Shown here: positions 25,977 to 33,910 of the stretch, piece by piece
Layout of the letters: the number at the start of each line of letters is the position of its first letter
How positions within the stretch are numbered: the stretch's first letter is position 1
DNA from: CAWDMN01 sp963803155
Lineage (GTDB): Bacteria > Acidobacteriota > Terriglobia > Versatilivoradales > Versatilivoraceae
DNA: 64,000 nucleotides
Assembly: GCA_963803155.1 (NCBI GenBank)
Contig: CAWDMN010000036.1
Coordinates: forward strand, 62,001 to 126,000
Direction: 5' to 3'
Translations under genes and position numbers: made by a program
Notes under the pieces: model-generated
What the model was told of the DNA's origin: nothing
Databases searched by the model: none
Seen by the model: the letters and a program-made list of their open reading frames with translations, nothing else

Positions 25977-26624
25977 CTATTTTGCATCGAGATTGACAAT
26001 CTCCGCCTTTTCAAGTTCCACTCGTTCCAGCGGTTTCCCGTTCTTTCCTATCCCCACGGAAGATATTTTCTTCACCGTCTCCATTCCTGAAACCACTTTC
26101 CCGAAAATAGTGTATTTGTTGTCGAGCACCGGCTGAGGGGCCAGACAGATATAAAATGAGGTTTCAGCGCTATCGAGCTCTTTCCCCCGTGCCATCCCCA
26201 CGGTTCCCGCCACATGTTTCAGCTTGCTGAATTCCGGGGCGAGACGCCGGATCCCGCCAGCAATGTCAGCCTGCTGCAGGGGAGGATTGCGGGTTCCCAT
26301 GTCGCCTCCCTGAATGACGAAGTTGCGCACCACGCGGTGCCAAGCCGTATGATCATAAAAACCAGCCTGCGAGAGCTTCAGAAAATTCCGAGCATGTTCA
26401 GGAGCCACATCTGTGAGAAACTCGATTTCAATTTTACCTTCCGAGGTGTGCAAAATCACATGATACTGTTTCAACTCCCGCGGCGTTTTCTCCGGAAAAA
26501 AAATTGACGCCGGTGCATTCTTTGCTTTCCCCCCGGCTTCATCTTGTTGCGATGGCGTGTTGCCTCTCCCGCCACAAGCGGCCAAAACAAAAACTGCTCC
26601 CAAAATCAATATGAGTCGTTTCAT
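25977..26624 (-). CDS. Peptidyl-prolyl cis-trans isomerase, cyclophilin type, lipoprotein
   Basis: 215 residues; AAGGAG lies 6 nt before the ATG. MKRLILILGAVFVLAACGG is a lipoprotein signal with the lipobox LAAC. The cyclophilin core runs from about 55: FLTDVAPEHARNFLKL, WHRVVRNFVIQGGD (active-site Arg and Gln), GTVGMARG, TSFYICLAP and YTIFGKVVSGMETV. It would speed proline isomerisation during folding of exported proteins, anchored in a membrane of the envelope. It is downstream of a DUF1080 gene on the same strand but separated by an inverted-repeat segment. Confidence 0.93.
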   Translation of the reverse strand: MKRLILILGAVFVLAACGGRGNTPSQQDEAGGKAKNAPASIFFPEKTPRELKQYHVILHTSEGKIEIEFLTDVAPEHARNFLKLSQAGFYDHTAWHRVVRNFVIQGGDMGTRNPPLQQADIAGGIRRLAPEFSKLKHVAGTVGMARGKELDSAETSFYICLAPQPVLDNKYTIFGKVVSGMETVKKISSVGIGKNGKPLERVELEKAEIVNLDAK

Positions 26625-26644
26625 TCCATACTCCTTATCAAAAT

Positions 26645-26823
26645 GCCACTGAGGTACGGAGGAATGGAGAGTTGGTCGGTTATTGAAGGTATTGCCATCA
26701 AAGATAATGTTTAAAGCGCGTTTGTACTTTTACTGCTTTATAAATAAGATCTTGGATTTTGCCTGATTTTTTTGAAAAAGAATCGCAAAAATTTGATACG
26801 AAACTCTCCGTGCCTCCGTGGCC
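26645..26823. repeat. Inverted-repeat pair (CCACNGAG-type arms) around 26.7 kb
   Basis: The left arm 26645-26673 (GCCACTGAGGTACGGAG, then GAATGGAGAGTT) and the right arm 26802-26823 (complement GGCCACGGAGGCACGGAG, then AGTT) match except for an 8-nt length difference and two bases. They enclose about 130 bp of AT-rich DNA without a gene. The arms belong to the same type as those at 18333 and 18747. Confidence 0.5.
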
Positions 26824-26841
26824 AAAATGAGGATTGTGGTC

Positions 26842-27486
26842 CTATTTTAATCGCCGATATTGGAGATTCCGCAAAGCCCCCTTAGTCCTCCAGGTGGAAA
26901 AACCCAAAGGCCTGGAGAGTTCAACTTCAGGCCGAATGCCGATTCTATGCCCCGTCAATTCCAGATCCACAATGGGCGTGCCATTCAGCCAAGCTTGTAT
27001 TTTTTTACCCGTGACCCGCAATTTCACGCGATACCATTCGCTATTTTGATAAGAAATAACTTTGGTGGTTTGATTATCGGAAGCATCCCGGCCATCAATG
27101 TTGGAAAGGCCGCTGACAGAGCCACCCCAGCCCCCCAGGATTAGCGAACATGGGTCCGCGCCTACGGGAAAGGTCAAGCCGCAAAAAAAATCGTGGCCAT
27201 CGATCCTCATGGCCTCCGCGGAAATCTCATAGCCTGTCCTAGGAAATTCTCCCTGCCAGGTGATGCCAGTCATATCATTCCCCATCGGAAGAATGATCTG
27301 CCCGTCTTCGACCGCAACCTCTCCTTCTCCGCCAAATGGAGTGCTCTTCCAGTCTCCCAGCTTTTTTCCGTCGAAAAGAGAAACCCACGCCTCAACGGCA
27401 GAGTTTTCCCCCAAATTTTGCCCAAGAGTGAGTCCTGCCCCAAACAGAAAATTCATTAATATCAGCGAGAGAATATGTGGCGTCAT
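26842..27486 (-). CDS. Secreted DUF1080 (3-keto-disaccharide hydrolase type) protein
   Basis: 214 residues from an ATG at 27486 with GGAGG 8 nt upstream. A signal peptide (about 1-22) is followed by a single DUF1080 sandwich: WVSLFDGKKLGDWKS, ITWQGEFPRTGYEISAEAMR, WYRVKLRVTGKKIQAWLNG and STWRTKGALRNLQYRRL. The fold binds or cleaves 3-keto-glycosides; family members are abundant in polysaccharide degraders. It is a paralogue of the N-terminal half of the fusion at 8.7-10.2 kb, and of the fragment at 59.5 kb. Substrate unknown. Confidence 0.82.
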   Translation of the reverse strand: MTPHILSLILMNFLFGAGLTLGQNLGENSAVEAWVSLFDGKKLGDWKSTPFGGEGEVAVEDGQIILPMGNDMTGITWQGEFPRTGYEISAEAMRIDGHDFFCGLTFPVGADPCSLILGGWGGSVSGLSNIDGRDASDNQTTKVISYQNSEWYRVKLRVTGKKIQAWLNGTPIVDLELTGHRIGIRPEVELSRPLGFSTWRTKGALRNLQYRRLK

Positions 27487-27595
27487 TTAATCAACCTCCA
27501 GATAGAATACTGGGCTTTTGTCGATGCGGCAAGAATGAGAATCCGCAATTGCCTCGCCGTGTCCTGGCCTGATTCTCCCGCCCGGCATTAGGCTT

Positions 27596-27718
27596 CGCAA
27601 AGAAATTGTCGGCACGGGCGGACCCACTGCTCCTGCCGGCTGGCTCAGCAACGCGCGACGTTCCACCATTTTGGATGCCCTGGCTCCTTCTACTTTTCAT
27701 ACAGATAATTTCTTTGCG
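27596..27718. repeat. Inverted repeat in the DAHP synthase-DUF1080 gap
   Basis: CGCAAAGAAATTGTC (27596-27610) and GATAATTTCTTTGCG (27704-27718) are complementary with one mismatch. They enclose about 93 bp of GC-rich DNA. The 391-bp gap holds no gene I recognise. The structure could be a small repeat element or a folded leader upstream of the DUF1080 gene. Confidence 0.45.
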
Positions 27719-27877
27719 ACAGCTTAGAATTCGATCACTGGTCCATACTAATCCGGACACGATGCAGTAAGGCCGAATGAGGTCCCTTTATGAATGGAAG
27801 ACATCTCAACATGGAATGCGTCGACAGGTCACGGTCCTACCGCAAATGTTTCAATCGCCGCAGTCAACAATATAACT

Positions 27878-28972
27878 TCATCGATCTCTTGATCTGCCTG
27901 TCCTAGTCGTCCCGCCCGTCCGTCGTCTCCGGGCAACGGCTAAAGCCATTTCTTCCAAAATCGGCACCGTATCTTTCCAGCTGATGCAAGCATCAGTGAT
28001 ACTTTGGCCGTAGACCAAAGCACGGCCGGAACTAACGCCCTGTTTGCCTTCCACCAAGTGGCTTTCGAGCATGAAACCGCAAATGGATTTTTCACCCCCC
28101 TGAATTTGCCTGGCCAGATCCGTGGCTACCAGAGGCTGTTTGCGATAGTCCTTATTGCTGTTGCCATGACTGCAATCCACCATGATTTTCGTGGAGATAT
28201 GATTTTTCCGCAAAGCATCGGCGGTAAAGCAAATCTGATCTGACCTGTAGTTCAGGCCGGCATTGGAACCGCGAAGAATGATGTGGCAGGCATCGTTCCC
28301 GCGGGTCGCTACAATGGCGGCAATCCCCTGTTTCGTGACCCCCAGGAAATGATGAGGGTGCAAGGCGGCCTTGATGGCATCGATGGCAACTTGAATGCTG
28401 CCATCCGTCCCATTCTTGAAGCCGATGGGAACGGAAAGCCCCGAGGCCAGTTCCCGATGGACTTGACTCTCGGTTGTCCGGGCGCCGATGGCCCCCCAGG
28501 TGATCAGATCGATAATAAACTGAGGTGTAATCGTATCGAGGAATTCCGTGGCCGCTCCCACCCCCATCTCAGCCAAATCCAACAACAGGCGGCGGGCAGT
28601 GCGCAATCCCGAATTGATGTCGAAGCTTCCATCCAGACGGGGATCGTTGATCAAACCTTTCCATCCCACCGAGGTGCGGGGTTTTTCAAAATAGACGCGC
28701 ATGACCACCAGCATATCCTCACTAAACCTGATGGTTTGCTCCCTTAGAAGTCCCGCATATTCCAAGGCCGCCTTAGTATCATGAATGGAGCAGGGGCCGA
28801 CAATGGCCAACAATCTCCGATCCTTCCCCTGAATTATTTTGGTGGCTTGTTTTCGCGTTTCGGAAACCAGCCTCGATGCCGAGTGAGTGATGGACAGTTC
28901 TTCATGCAAAATGGCCGGCGGGATCAAGGGCTTCAGATTAGTCACCCGCAGATCATCCGTAGTTTTAAACAT
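27878..28972 (-). CDS. aroF: 3-deoxy-7-phosphoheptulonate synthase, class I
   Basis: 364 residues, the usual length for the AroFGH type. LLAIVGPCSIHD, MRVYFEKPRTSVGWKGL, EFLDTITPQ, GARTTESQVHRELASG, PIGFKNGTDG and IMVDCSHGNSNKD are conserved family motifs; the Cys in GPCSIHD and His in DCSHGN bind metal. It condenses phosphoenolpyruvate and erythrose 4-phosphate in the first step of aromatic synthesis. The C-terminus is an odd Arg/Gly/Thr-rich tail. Which feedback type (Phe, Tyr or Trp) cannot be said, so the symbol stands for the family. It is monocistronic. Confidence 0.93.
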   Translation of the reverse strand: MFKTTDDLRVTNLKPLIPPAILHEELSITHSASRLVSETRKQATKIIQGKDRRLLAIVGPCSIHDTKAALEYAGLLREQTIRFSEDMLVVMRVYFEKPRTSVGWKGLINDPRLDGSFDINSGLRTARRLLLDLAEMGVGAATEFLDTITPQFIIDLITWGAIGARTTESQVHRELASGLSVPIGFKNGTDGSIQVAIDAIKAALHPHHFLGVTKQGIAAIVATRGNDACHIILRGSNAGLNYRSDQICFTADALRKNHISTKIMVDCSHGNSNKDYRKQPLVATDLARQIQGGEKSICGFMLESHLVEGKQGVSSGRALVYGQSITDACISWKDTVPILEEMALAVARRRRTGGTTRTGRSRDR

Positions 28973-29356
28973 AAATTTAAATGCCTTCCCTGGAATATGC
29001 CAGAATCACCCTCTGAATTCTCCGGCTTGAATTTTATCTTCTATACTATTGGGTTGAAGCCTCATTGGCAAGACAGTATTGGTTCCGGAAAGATAAAATG
29101 GCAGGACGTGCTTATCTCCTCCGTCACCGCCAAAAGCGTCGACTTTATCCAGCTCAGACTGACAATTGGGCGAACGCGTCGCAGCATAGACAAGCGTATC
29201 CAGCATTAAATCTCCCAAACACAACGGCTTCCGGCATTCCCCCGTATTTCGTCTACGATAAATGCAGAAGCTGAAAAGTATCACCGAACTATTTCGTTTG
29301 ACGTTGCGTTATTAAGAGAGGTAGAGATATAAACTGGTTCATGAAAGCATCCGGAA
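28973..29356. other. Intergenic region without a recognised gene
   Basis: This 384-bp stretch separates the divergent DAHP synthase and ECF sigma factor genes. Short frames on both strands lack start signals and motifs. It must hold both promoters, but I could not fix their elements with confidence. Confidence 0.5.
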
Positions 29357-29962
29357 ATGACTCTTGACCTGGAATATCTGCTCGTACAATGCCGCGCCGG
29401 AAACCAACTGGCATGGGAAGCACTGGTCCGCGGTTATCAGGCTCGAGTGTATTCGCTGGCATTTCATTACCTTGGCAATGCGGAAGAGGCGAAGGATGCA
29501 GCCCAGGAAATATTTCTCAGGGTCTACCGAAATATCGGCCAATGCCGCGAGGCGGGGATGTTTCTACCTTGGCTAATCAAAATTTCGCGGAACCTTTGTA
29601 TTGATTTTTTGCGCAGGAAAGCAGCACGCCCGACAGCCACCGACCTTCCCCTGGAGGATTTGCCTGAATCCCCTGATCCGAATATGAATCCGGAGGAAAG
29701 CTGGATGGCCAAGTCACGCCGGCATCTGATTCACCGTGCGCTGCGACAATTGACTGCCTTGAACCGGGAGATTGTGATTTTGAAGGAGATTCACGGACTG
29801 GCTTTGGAGCAGATTGCTTCAATGTTAAAAATTCCGTTGGGGACCGTTAAGTCCCGGTCGAACCGGGCCCGGCTGGAACTGGCTGAAAAAGTACTAGCTT
29901 TGAGCCAGGATTCGGCTCATCCGACGTCTTCCACAATTTCAACTTCTGAGGAGCCATTATGA
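29357..29962 (+). CDS. ECF-type RNA polymerase sigma factor
   Basis: 201 residues. Region 2 (about 10-80) contains YSLAFHYLGNAEEAKDAAQE and FLPWLIKISRNLCIDFLRR; region 4 (about 125-180) contains LNREIVILKEIHGLALEQIA and IPLGTVKSRSNRARLEL. The last codons overlap the ATG of the following zinc-finger anti-sigma gene (ATGA-type overlap at 29959-29962), so both are co-translated. It directs RNA polymerase to a set of promoters not identified here and is probably released on envelope stress. Confidence 0.93.
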   Translation: MTLDLEYLLVQCRAGNQLAWEALVRGYQARVYSLAFHYLGNAEEAKDAAQEIFLRVYRNIGQCREAGMFLPWLIKISRNLCIDFLRRKAARPTATDLPLEDLPESPDPNMNPEESWMAKSRRHLIHRALRQLTALNREIVILKEIHGLALEQIASMLKIPLGTVKSRSNRARLELAEKVLALSQDSAHPTSSTISTSEEPL

Positions 29963-30864
29963 ATTGTCAGAAGTTTGAATTCCAATTGGAATCGTTCCTG
30001 GCGAAGAGACTTCCTCCCACATCGATGCGGGAGTGCATGGCACATTTGGAATCCTGCGCTGCCTGCGTGGAGTTGTTGGATTTGATGCAAAGAGAATTCA
30101 TCCGGACCGAACCCGCCCAATCCGAGGAATTAGTTCAAGCGGTTCTGGGAAAAACAATCGGCAAGAGTTGCAACCAAGCTCATGAATTGTTGCCAGACCA
30201 TGTGGATGGTGTGCTTTCAGGTGCACAAAGAGCACTTATCGAGCAACATCTGGCGCGCTGCTCTTCCTGTCAACAAATTTACCTGACCTTGACAGAGTTG
30301 AAGAAAGAATTGCCCAATCTGGCGGAGATGGACCCAGGCCGCGGTTTTTCGTGGCGGGTCATGCAGGCCACTCGACAGTTGGACCGCGTGACTCCGCATG
30401 GAAGGTTCTGGTCCAACCAGATGTGGCAGCGGCTGCTTTATCGTCCCCGCCTCGCCTGGGAAGCCGCTTATACCCTGACCCTGCTTTTGTTCGCTCTCTC
30501 GAGGCTGCTCACCTTCATTCCGGACTGGCCCTCCTCAGAGTCTATTAGCTCTCTTCAAGCCAAACCTGCACAGGTTTGGGAATCTACGGCGAGCAGTGTC
30601 AAAAAAGATTTAGTCAAATGCAGGACATCGTTGGCTGTCAATCAGGATCGATGGACTATCGCTTCCTCCGAAAGCAAAAATGAATTCTTGAAGGCAATGA
30701 ATTTTGTGGCTAATAAGACGGGACAATACTGGAAATCCGTATCGATTACGGTTTTCATGATGCAAAATTCGATTTGGAATGGAATTACCGGCCGGGTTGA
30801 GGATATTTGGTTAAAAGGCACGCCCGAAACACAAAGAGTCTCACCCAAAAAGGAAATGAATTGA
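29959..30864 (+). CDS. Membrane anti-sigma factor with two zinc-finger (HC2) motifs
   Basis: 301 residues. Two zinc-binding ZAS-type motifs are present: His29-x3-Cys33-x2-Cys36 (with Cys3 upstream) and His97-x3-Cys101-x2-Cys104 (with Cys71). A duplicated anti-sigma domain is uncommon; most have one. One membrane helix follows (about 169-186, AYTLTLLLFALSRLLTFI). The remaining 110 residues would lie outside the membrane and may sense a signal. It should hold the overlapping upstream sigma factor inactive at the membrane. Confidence 0.87.
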   Translation: MNCQKFEFQLESFLAKRLPPTSMRECMAHLESCAACVELLDLMQREFIRTEPAQSEELVQAVLGKTIGKSCNQAHELLPDHVDGVLSGAQRALIEQHLARCSSCQQIYLTLTELKKELPNLAEMDPGRGFSWRVMQATRQLDRVTPHGRFWSNQMWQRLLYRPRLAWEAAYTLTLLLFALSRLLTFIPDWPSSESISSLQAKPAQVWESTASSVKKDLVKCRTSLAVNQDRWTIASSESKNEFLKAMNFVANKTGQYWKSVSITVFMMQNSIWNGITGRVEDIWLKGTPETQRVSPKKEMN

Positions 30865-30955
30865 AATCGCATAGCGAACCTTTTCACCTATCGCCGCGTT
30901 TTATGCGATGAAGGCTGAATAAGGGCTTTTATATTAAAAGATCAGGAGACCGCAA

Positions 30956-31564
30956 ATGAACAGCATCCATGAAATGCCAAACGAATCAAAAACAGTCCCT
31001 CCTCCCCAGGAGACACAAGCCCCCCCCCCATTTTTGCCGCAAGGTTATTCTCCGCGGATGTCAAATACTCTAAATCAACCTTATCTGGCGGAAGATCCCC
31101 GGAGAAAAGCGCCGGTCCTGGCTATGGTTCTCTCTTTAATGCCAGGCTTGGGACAAATTTATGTTGGATTTTACCAACAGGGCTTTTTGAATATCCTTGT
31201 CGTTGCCTCCATCATTGCCATCCTGGCCCATGGCATTCCGTATTATATGGAGCCATTGCTTGGGCTCTTCCTGGCTTTCTACTGGCTTTACAACGTTGTG
31301 GATGCCGGCCGCCGCGCCATGTTTTATAACCAGGCATTGGCCGGCATGACGGAGACGCCTCTTCCCGCGGAATTCAAGACCTTTGAGGGAAAGGGCTCGC
31401 TGGCCGGAGGTGTTGCGCTGGTATTGTTGGGATTATTCTTTTTTGCACACACGCAATTTGGGATGCCCTTGGAATGGCTGGAACAATGGTGGCCAATCGG
31501 GCTGGTCGGGGCAGGATTATTCCTGCTTTATCAAAGCTGGGAGGATCGCAATAAGAAAGCATAA
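30956..31564 (+). CDS. Multi-pass membrane protein, TM2/LiaF-like
   Basis: 202 residues; GGAG lies 9 nt before the ATG. A Pro-rich cytoplasmic N-terminus (1-45) is followed by four or more membrane segments: LAMVLSLMPGLGQIYVGF (a glycine-rich TM2-type turn), ILVVASIIAILA, LLGLFLAFYWLYNVV, then GGVALVLLGLFFFA and WWPIGLVGAGLFLLY, which resemble the LiaI/LiaF-type N-terminal region. It lies 92 bp after the anti-sigma gene in the same direction and probably belongs to the same envelope-stress operon. Function is not known. Confidence 0.75.
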   Translation: MNSIHEMPNESKTVPPPQETQAPPPFLPQGYSPRMSNTLNQPYLAEDPRRKAPVLAMVLSLMPGLGQIYVGFYQQGFLNILVVASIIAILAHGIPYYMEPLLGLFLAFYWLYNVVDAGRRAMFYNQALAGMTETPLPAEFKTFEGKGSLAGGVALVLLGLFFFAHTQFGMPLEWLEQWWPIGLVGAGLFLLYQSWEDRNKKA

Positions 31565-31716
31565 ATCACCCTCGCTTTGCAACGAGGAGGAATTTGCCAT
31601 TCCGGCAGACGCTGGATGGGTGGTCTACTCCATTGCGAAGAACCAATGCTTGTGATCCAAAGAACGCGGGGGCGTCAGCTACGGGGGCAATCTTCCAAGC
31701 TGGCCAGACGCTCCGC

Positions 31717-31782
31717 AAAAAACGCCTCCGCTTTTTACCGACAATTTGACGGGGAATTTCAAGCCCCCGCGGCGTTTTTTTC
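31717..31782. terminator. Possible bidirectional terminator after the sigma operon
   Basis: AAAAAACGCC (31717-31726) pairs with GGCGTTTTTT (31771-31780), giving a stem with A and T runs on both sides. The loop of about 44 nt is long. It lies 150 bp past the membrane protein gene and could end transcription from the left and also from the small minus-strand ORF on the right. Confidence 0.4.
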
Positions 31783-31825
31783 AAGGCCTCCAGCCGTCGG
31801 GAAAACAGCCTTCTCCTGAATCACG

Positions 31826-31975
31826 TTAATATACGATGACGTATACTTCCTTGCTGGGCTCTCCAGCGCAGTCTTTGCTGCAGGCCGGAGCGTAATCACA
31901 AATGGACACCGCATCGAAATATTGCACCTCCACAATGGAAGCACAACACTCTATTTTTTCAATTTCAGCTTGCAT
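31826..31975 (-). CDS. Possible small cysteine-rich protein, 49 residues
   Basis: A minus-strand frame from ATG (31975) to TAA (31826-31828) encodes an acidic peptide with five cysteines (ECCASIVEVQYF, SICDYAPACSKDCAGEP, ending VYVIVY). I recognise no family. There is no good ribosome-binding site. The frame is bracketed by two palindromes with the same half-sites, one over its promoter side and one over its last codons. A leaderless or regulated small protein, or a chance frame, are both possible. Confidence 0.3.
   Translation of the reverse strand: MQAEIEKIECCASIVEVQYFDAVSICDYAPACSKDCAGEPSKEVYVIVY
31830..31845. promoter_or_regulatory. Palindrome TATACG-ATGA-CGTATA, possible operator
   Basis: A perfect 6-4-6 inverted repeat lies at the end of the small Cys-rich frame. 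Its core ATACG-N4-CGTAT is identical in half-site and spacing to the palindrome at 31976-31991. Two such sites within 150 bp suggest binding of a dimeric regulator with possible looping. Confidence 0.45.
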
Positions 31976-31991
31976 AATACGTGGTCGTATT
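31976..31991. promoter_or_regulatory. Palindrome AATACG-TGGT-CGTATT, possible operator
   Basis: A perfect 6-4-6 inverted repeat directly abuts the start codon of the small minus-strand ORF and lies 37 bp upstream of the serine hydrolase start. The half-site and spacing equal those at 31830-31845. It is well placed to control both divergent genes. The regulator is not in sight. Confidence 0.45.
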
Positions 31992-32028
31992 TATTAACAC
32001 ATGTATTTGGCCTCAAAGGAAACCGCAT

Positions 32029-33129
32029 ATGACGCGCGAAACCTCTGCCGTCCTGATCGGGTTGACATTATTGTTGGCGTGTTCAGCAATCGCCACAGCT
32101 GACGAACTCGATGCGTACGTCACCAGTGAAATGCAGTTTCGAAAGATCCCTGGGGTAGCAATTGCTATTATCGATCATGATCGCGTTATGAAACGAGTCT
32201 ATGGTTCCGCGAATCTCGAGACTGACACGCTGGTTCGCACCGATAGCGTTTTTGAGATCGCATCCGTGACCAAGCCCTTCACCGCATCGGGTGTCATGTT
32301 GCTCGTGCAAGATGGCAAGATCCACCTTGAGGATTCGATTGATACGCTAATCGAGCATACACCGGCGTCTTGGAAGGGAATCACCGTGCGCCATTTGCTC
32401 TCTCATACATCGGGCTTGCGCGGTGGGGGCTGGGTCGAGTGCAACGGATCACCATTGCTGGATATCAGCACCCGGCAGCAATTCGAGGATATCGTCAAGT
32501 CTCCCCTTCTCTATGCTCCCGGAGAGGGAGCAACGTACAGCGATCCTGGCTATTTCCTGTTAGGCATGATAATCGAGAAAGCCTCAGGAATGCGATACCG
32601 CGATTTCATGCAGCAGCGCGTCTTTGTTCCAACCGGAATGACATCGACTCGAATACTCGACCGGGACGAGATCGTGAAGGGACACGTATCGTGTTACACC
32701 TTGCAGAACGGTCGAATCAAGCATAATAGGCGGGTCTGGCAGCACGAACTTCCTTCGTATTTCGGAATGTTGACCACGATCGACGACATGGTACGATGGG
32801 ATCTCGCTCTGCGGAAGGGTCAGTTGCTCCGATCTGAGACACTATTCAGCATGTGGACGCCAACCATGCTTAAAAATGGCGAATTGGCTTTGGTCGACGG
32901 CCAACCGTATGGTCTTGGATGGTTCGTCGGAGGCGTGAAGGGCCACCGAATTGTAGGCCATCCCGGATTTCTCGGATCTGTTGTGTTTCGCTTCCTTGAT
33001 GACGGGCTGACAATCATCGTGTTCACGAACTTAGATGTGGCCTCGGGCTCCCATCAGGTGAAGCTGGCCCTAGGAATGGCATCACGCCTCCGGCCGGAAC
33101 TGGCTCCAGCGTTAGCTCTATATCAATGA
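32029..33129 (+). CDS. Secreted serine hydrolase, class C beta-lactamase/penicillin-binding type
   Basis: 366 residues from an ATG at 32029 with AAAGGAAA upstream; the frame opens earlier at 31981. A signal peptide covers about 1-24. Ser79-Val-Thr-Lys82 is the S-x-x-K nucleophile motif and Tyr170-Ser-Asp172 stands for Y-x-N; the third motif appears as GHPGF near residue 320. The family includes esterases, D-aminopeptidases and beta-lactamases; Asp in the second motif and the divergent third make antibiotic resistance uncertain. Codon choice (frequent CGA, ATC, TCG) differs from neighbours, hinting at acquisition. It stands alone behind a palindrome pair. Confidence 0.85.
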   Translation: MTRETSAVLIGLTLLLACSAIATADELDAYVTSEMQFRKIPGVAIAIIDHDRVMKRVYGSANLETDTLVRTDSVFEIASVTKPFTASGVMLLVQDGKIHLEDSIDTLIEHTPASWKGITVRHLLSHTSGLRGGGWVECNGSPLLDISTRQQFEDIVKSPLLYAPGEGATYSDPGYFLLGMIIEKASGMRYRDFMQQRVFVPTGMTSTRILDRDEIVKGHVSCYTLQNGRIKHNRRVWQHELPSYFGMLTTIDDMVRWDLALRKGQLLRSETLFSMWTPTMLKNGELALVDGQPYGLGWFVGGVKGHRIVGHPGFLGSVVFRFLDDGLTIIVFTNLDVASGSHQVKLALGMASRLRPELAPALALYQ

Positions 33130-33910
33130 TGCGCTTCCTAAAGAGCGCGACGAAGTTGAAATCCTCGGCAAAGTCTGAGCGTTGGCCTACAAAGTCCGCA
33201 TGCCACTTACCCCTGTTTGCCGAAGACCAATTGCCCGCTGATATCTTTCATTCAAAGGGAAAATCGCAAATGGCAAATGGTTTTCACTCTTGCCTATCAG
33301 CATAAAGTACAACTCTCTTAACCCAACTTCCAAAGCTGAAAGACTGGGAGGGCCAGCCTCTATGAAGGCATAGAGGCATCGTCTCTATCGGTATCGTGGG
33401 AGACTGCAATCACTCGCCAGATCCTCCAACCCGCGCCGCAAATGGTTTACGGATCTGGCAAATTCCATTCTGGCTTGGTTTGGAAATGATTTTATTCCTT
33501 CAACTGCGGGATCGGGAAGGCGACAAAAGCTGGATGGAAGCGCCGTTCCTTCTCGGCGCGAAGCAAATAGCGAGCATCCCGCCTCTAAATGGCCCGATTT
33601 CGCATGGCAGCAAAGCCATGGCGTCTCTACTCCAGCCATATTTTTCCCAACCCGAACAGAAATTGAGTCTCCAAAGGCTAGCCTCAAAGCACACAGCAAA
33701 AGCGGGCATTGAGGGTAGCCACACGGATGCATCAAACATGTGATCTGGGCAGAGGCATAAAAAACATTCGGTTAAACTTCCTTGGACAACTAAAGAGCAA
33801 GATCCCTGGGTTTGAGGAACGCATTTTTATTAAAATAATGCATTCTCCCTTCTCGACAAATGCGTATAGTGGGATAGCTGGTAAAGAGCGGGCGTGGAGC
33901 GGCAATAGTG
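33130..33910. other. Gene-poor region with small repeats
   Basis: This 780-bp stretch separates the serine hydrolase from the second sigma factor. It holds a perfect 8-bp stem hairpin (CCTCTATG-AAGG-CATAGAGG, 33357-33376) and the dispersed repeat listed separately. Short frames on both strands show no motif. The promoter of the sigma factor operon should lie near its right end. Confidence 0.5.
33533..33600 (-). repeat. Dispersed repeat, copy 2 (related to 8577-8640)
   Basis: Read on the minus strand it gives GAGGCGGGATGCTC, then TTTGCTTCGCGCCGAGA, then ACGGCGCTTCCA, matching copy 1 at 8577-8640 apart from a short length difference. Both copies are intergenic. No terminal repeats or target duplications were found. 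Confidence 0.6.

Noticed and set aside
29006..29284. A 92-codon minus-strand frame in the DAHP synthase-sigma factor gap
   Set aside because: No recognisable family or ribosome-binding site.
32029..33129. Reading the serine hydrolase as a true antibiotic-resistance beta-lactamase
   Set aside because: The second motif is YSD and the third is divergent; the family is broad and activity cannot be inferred.
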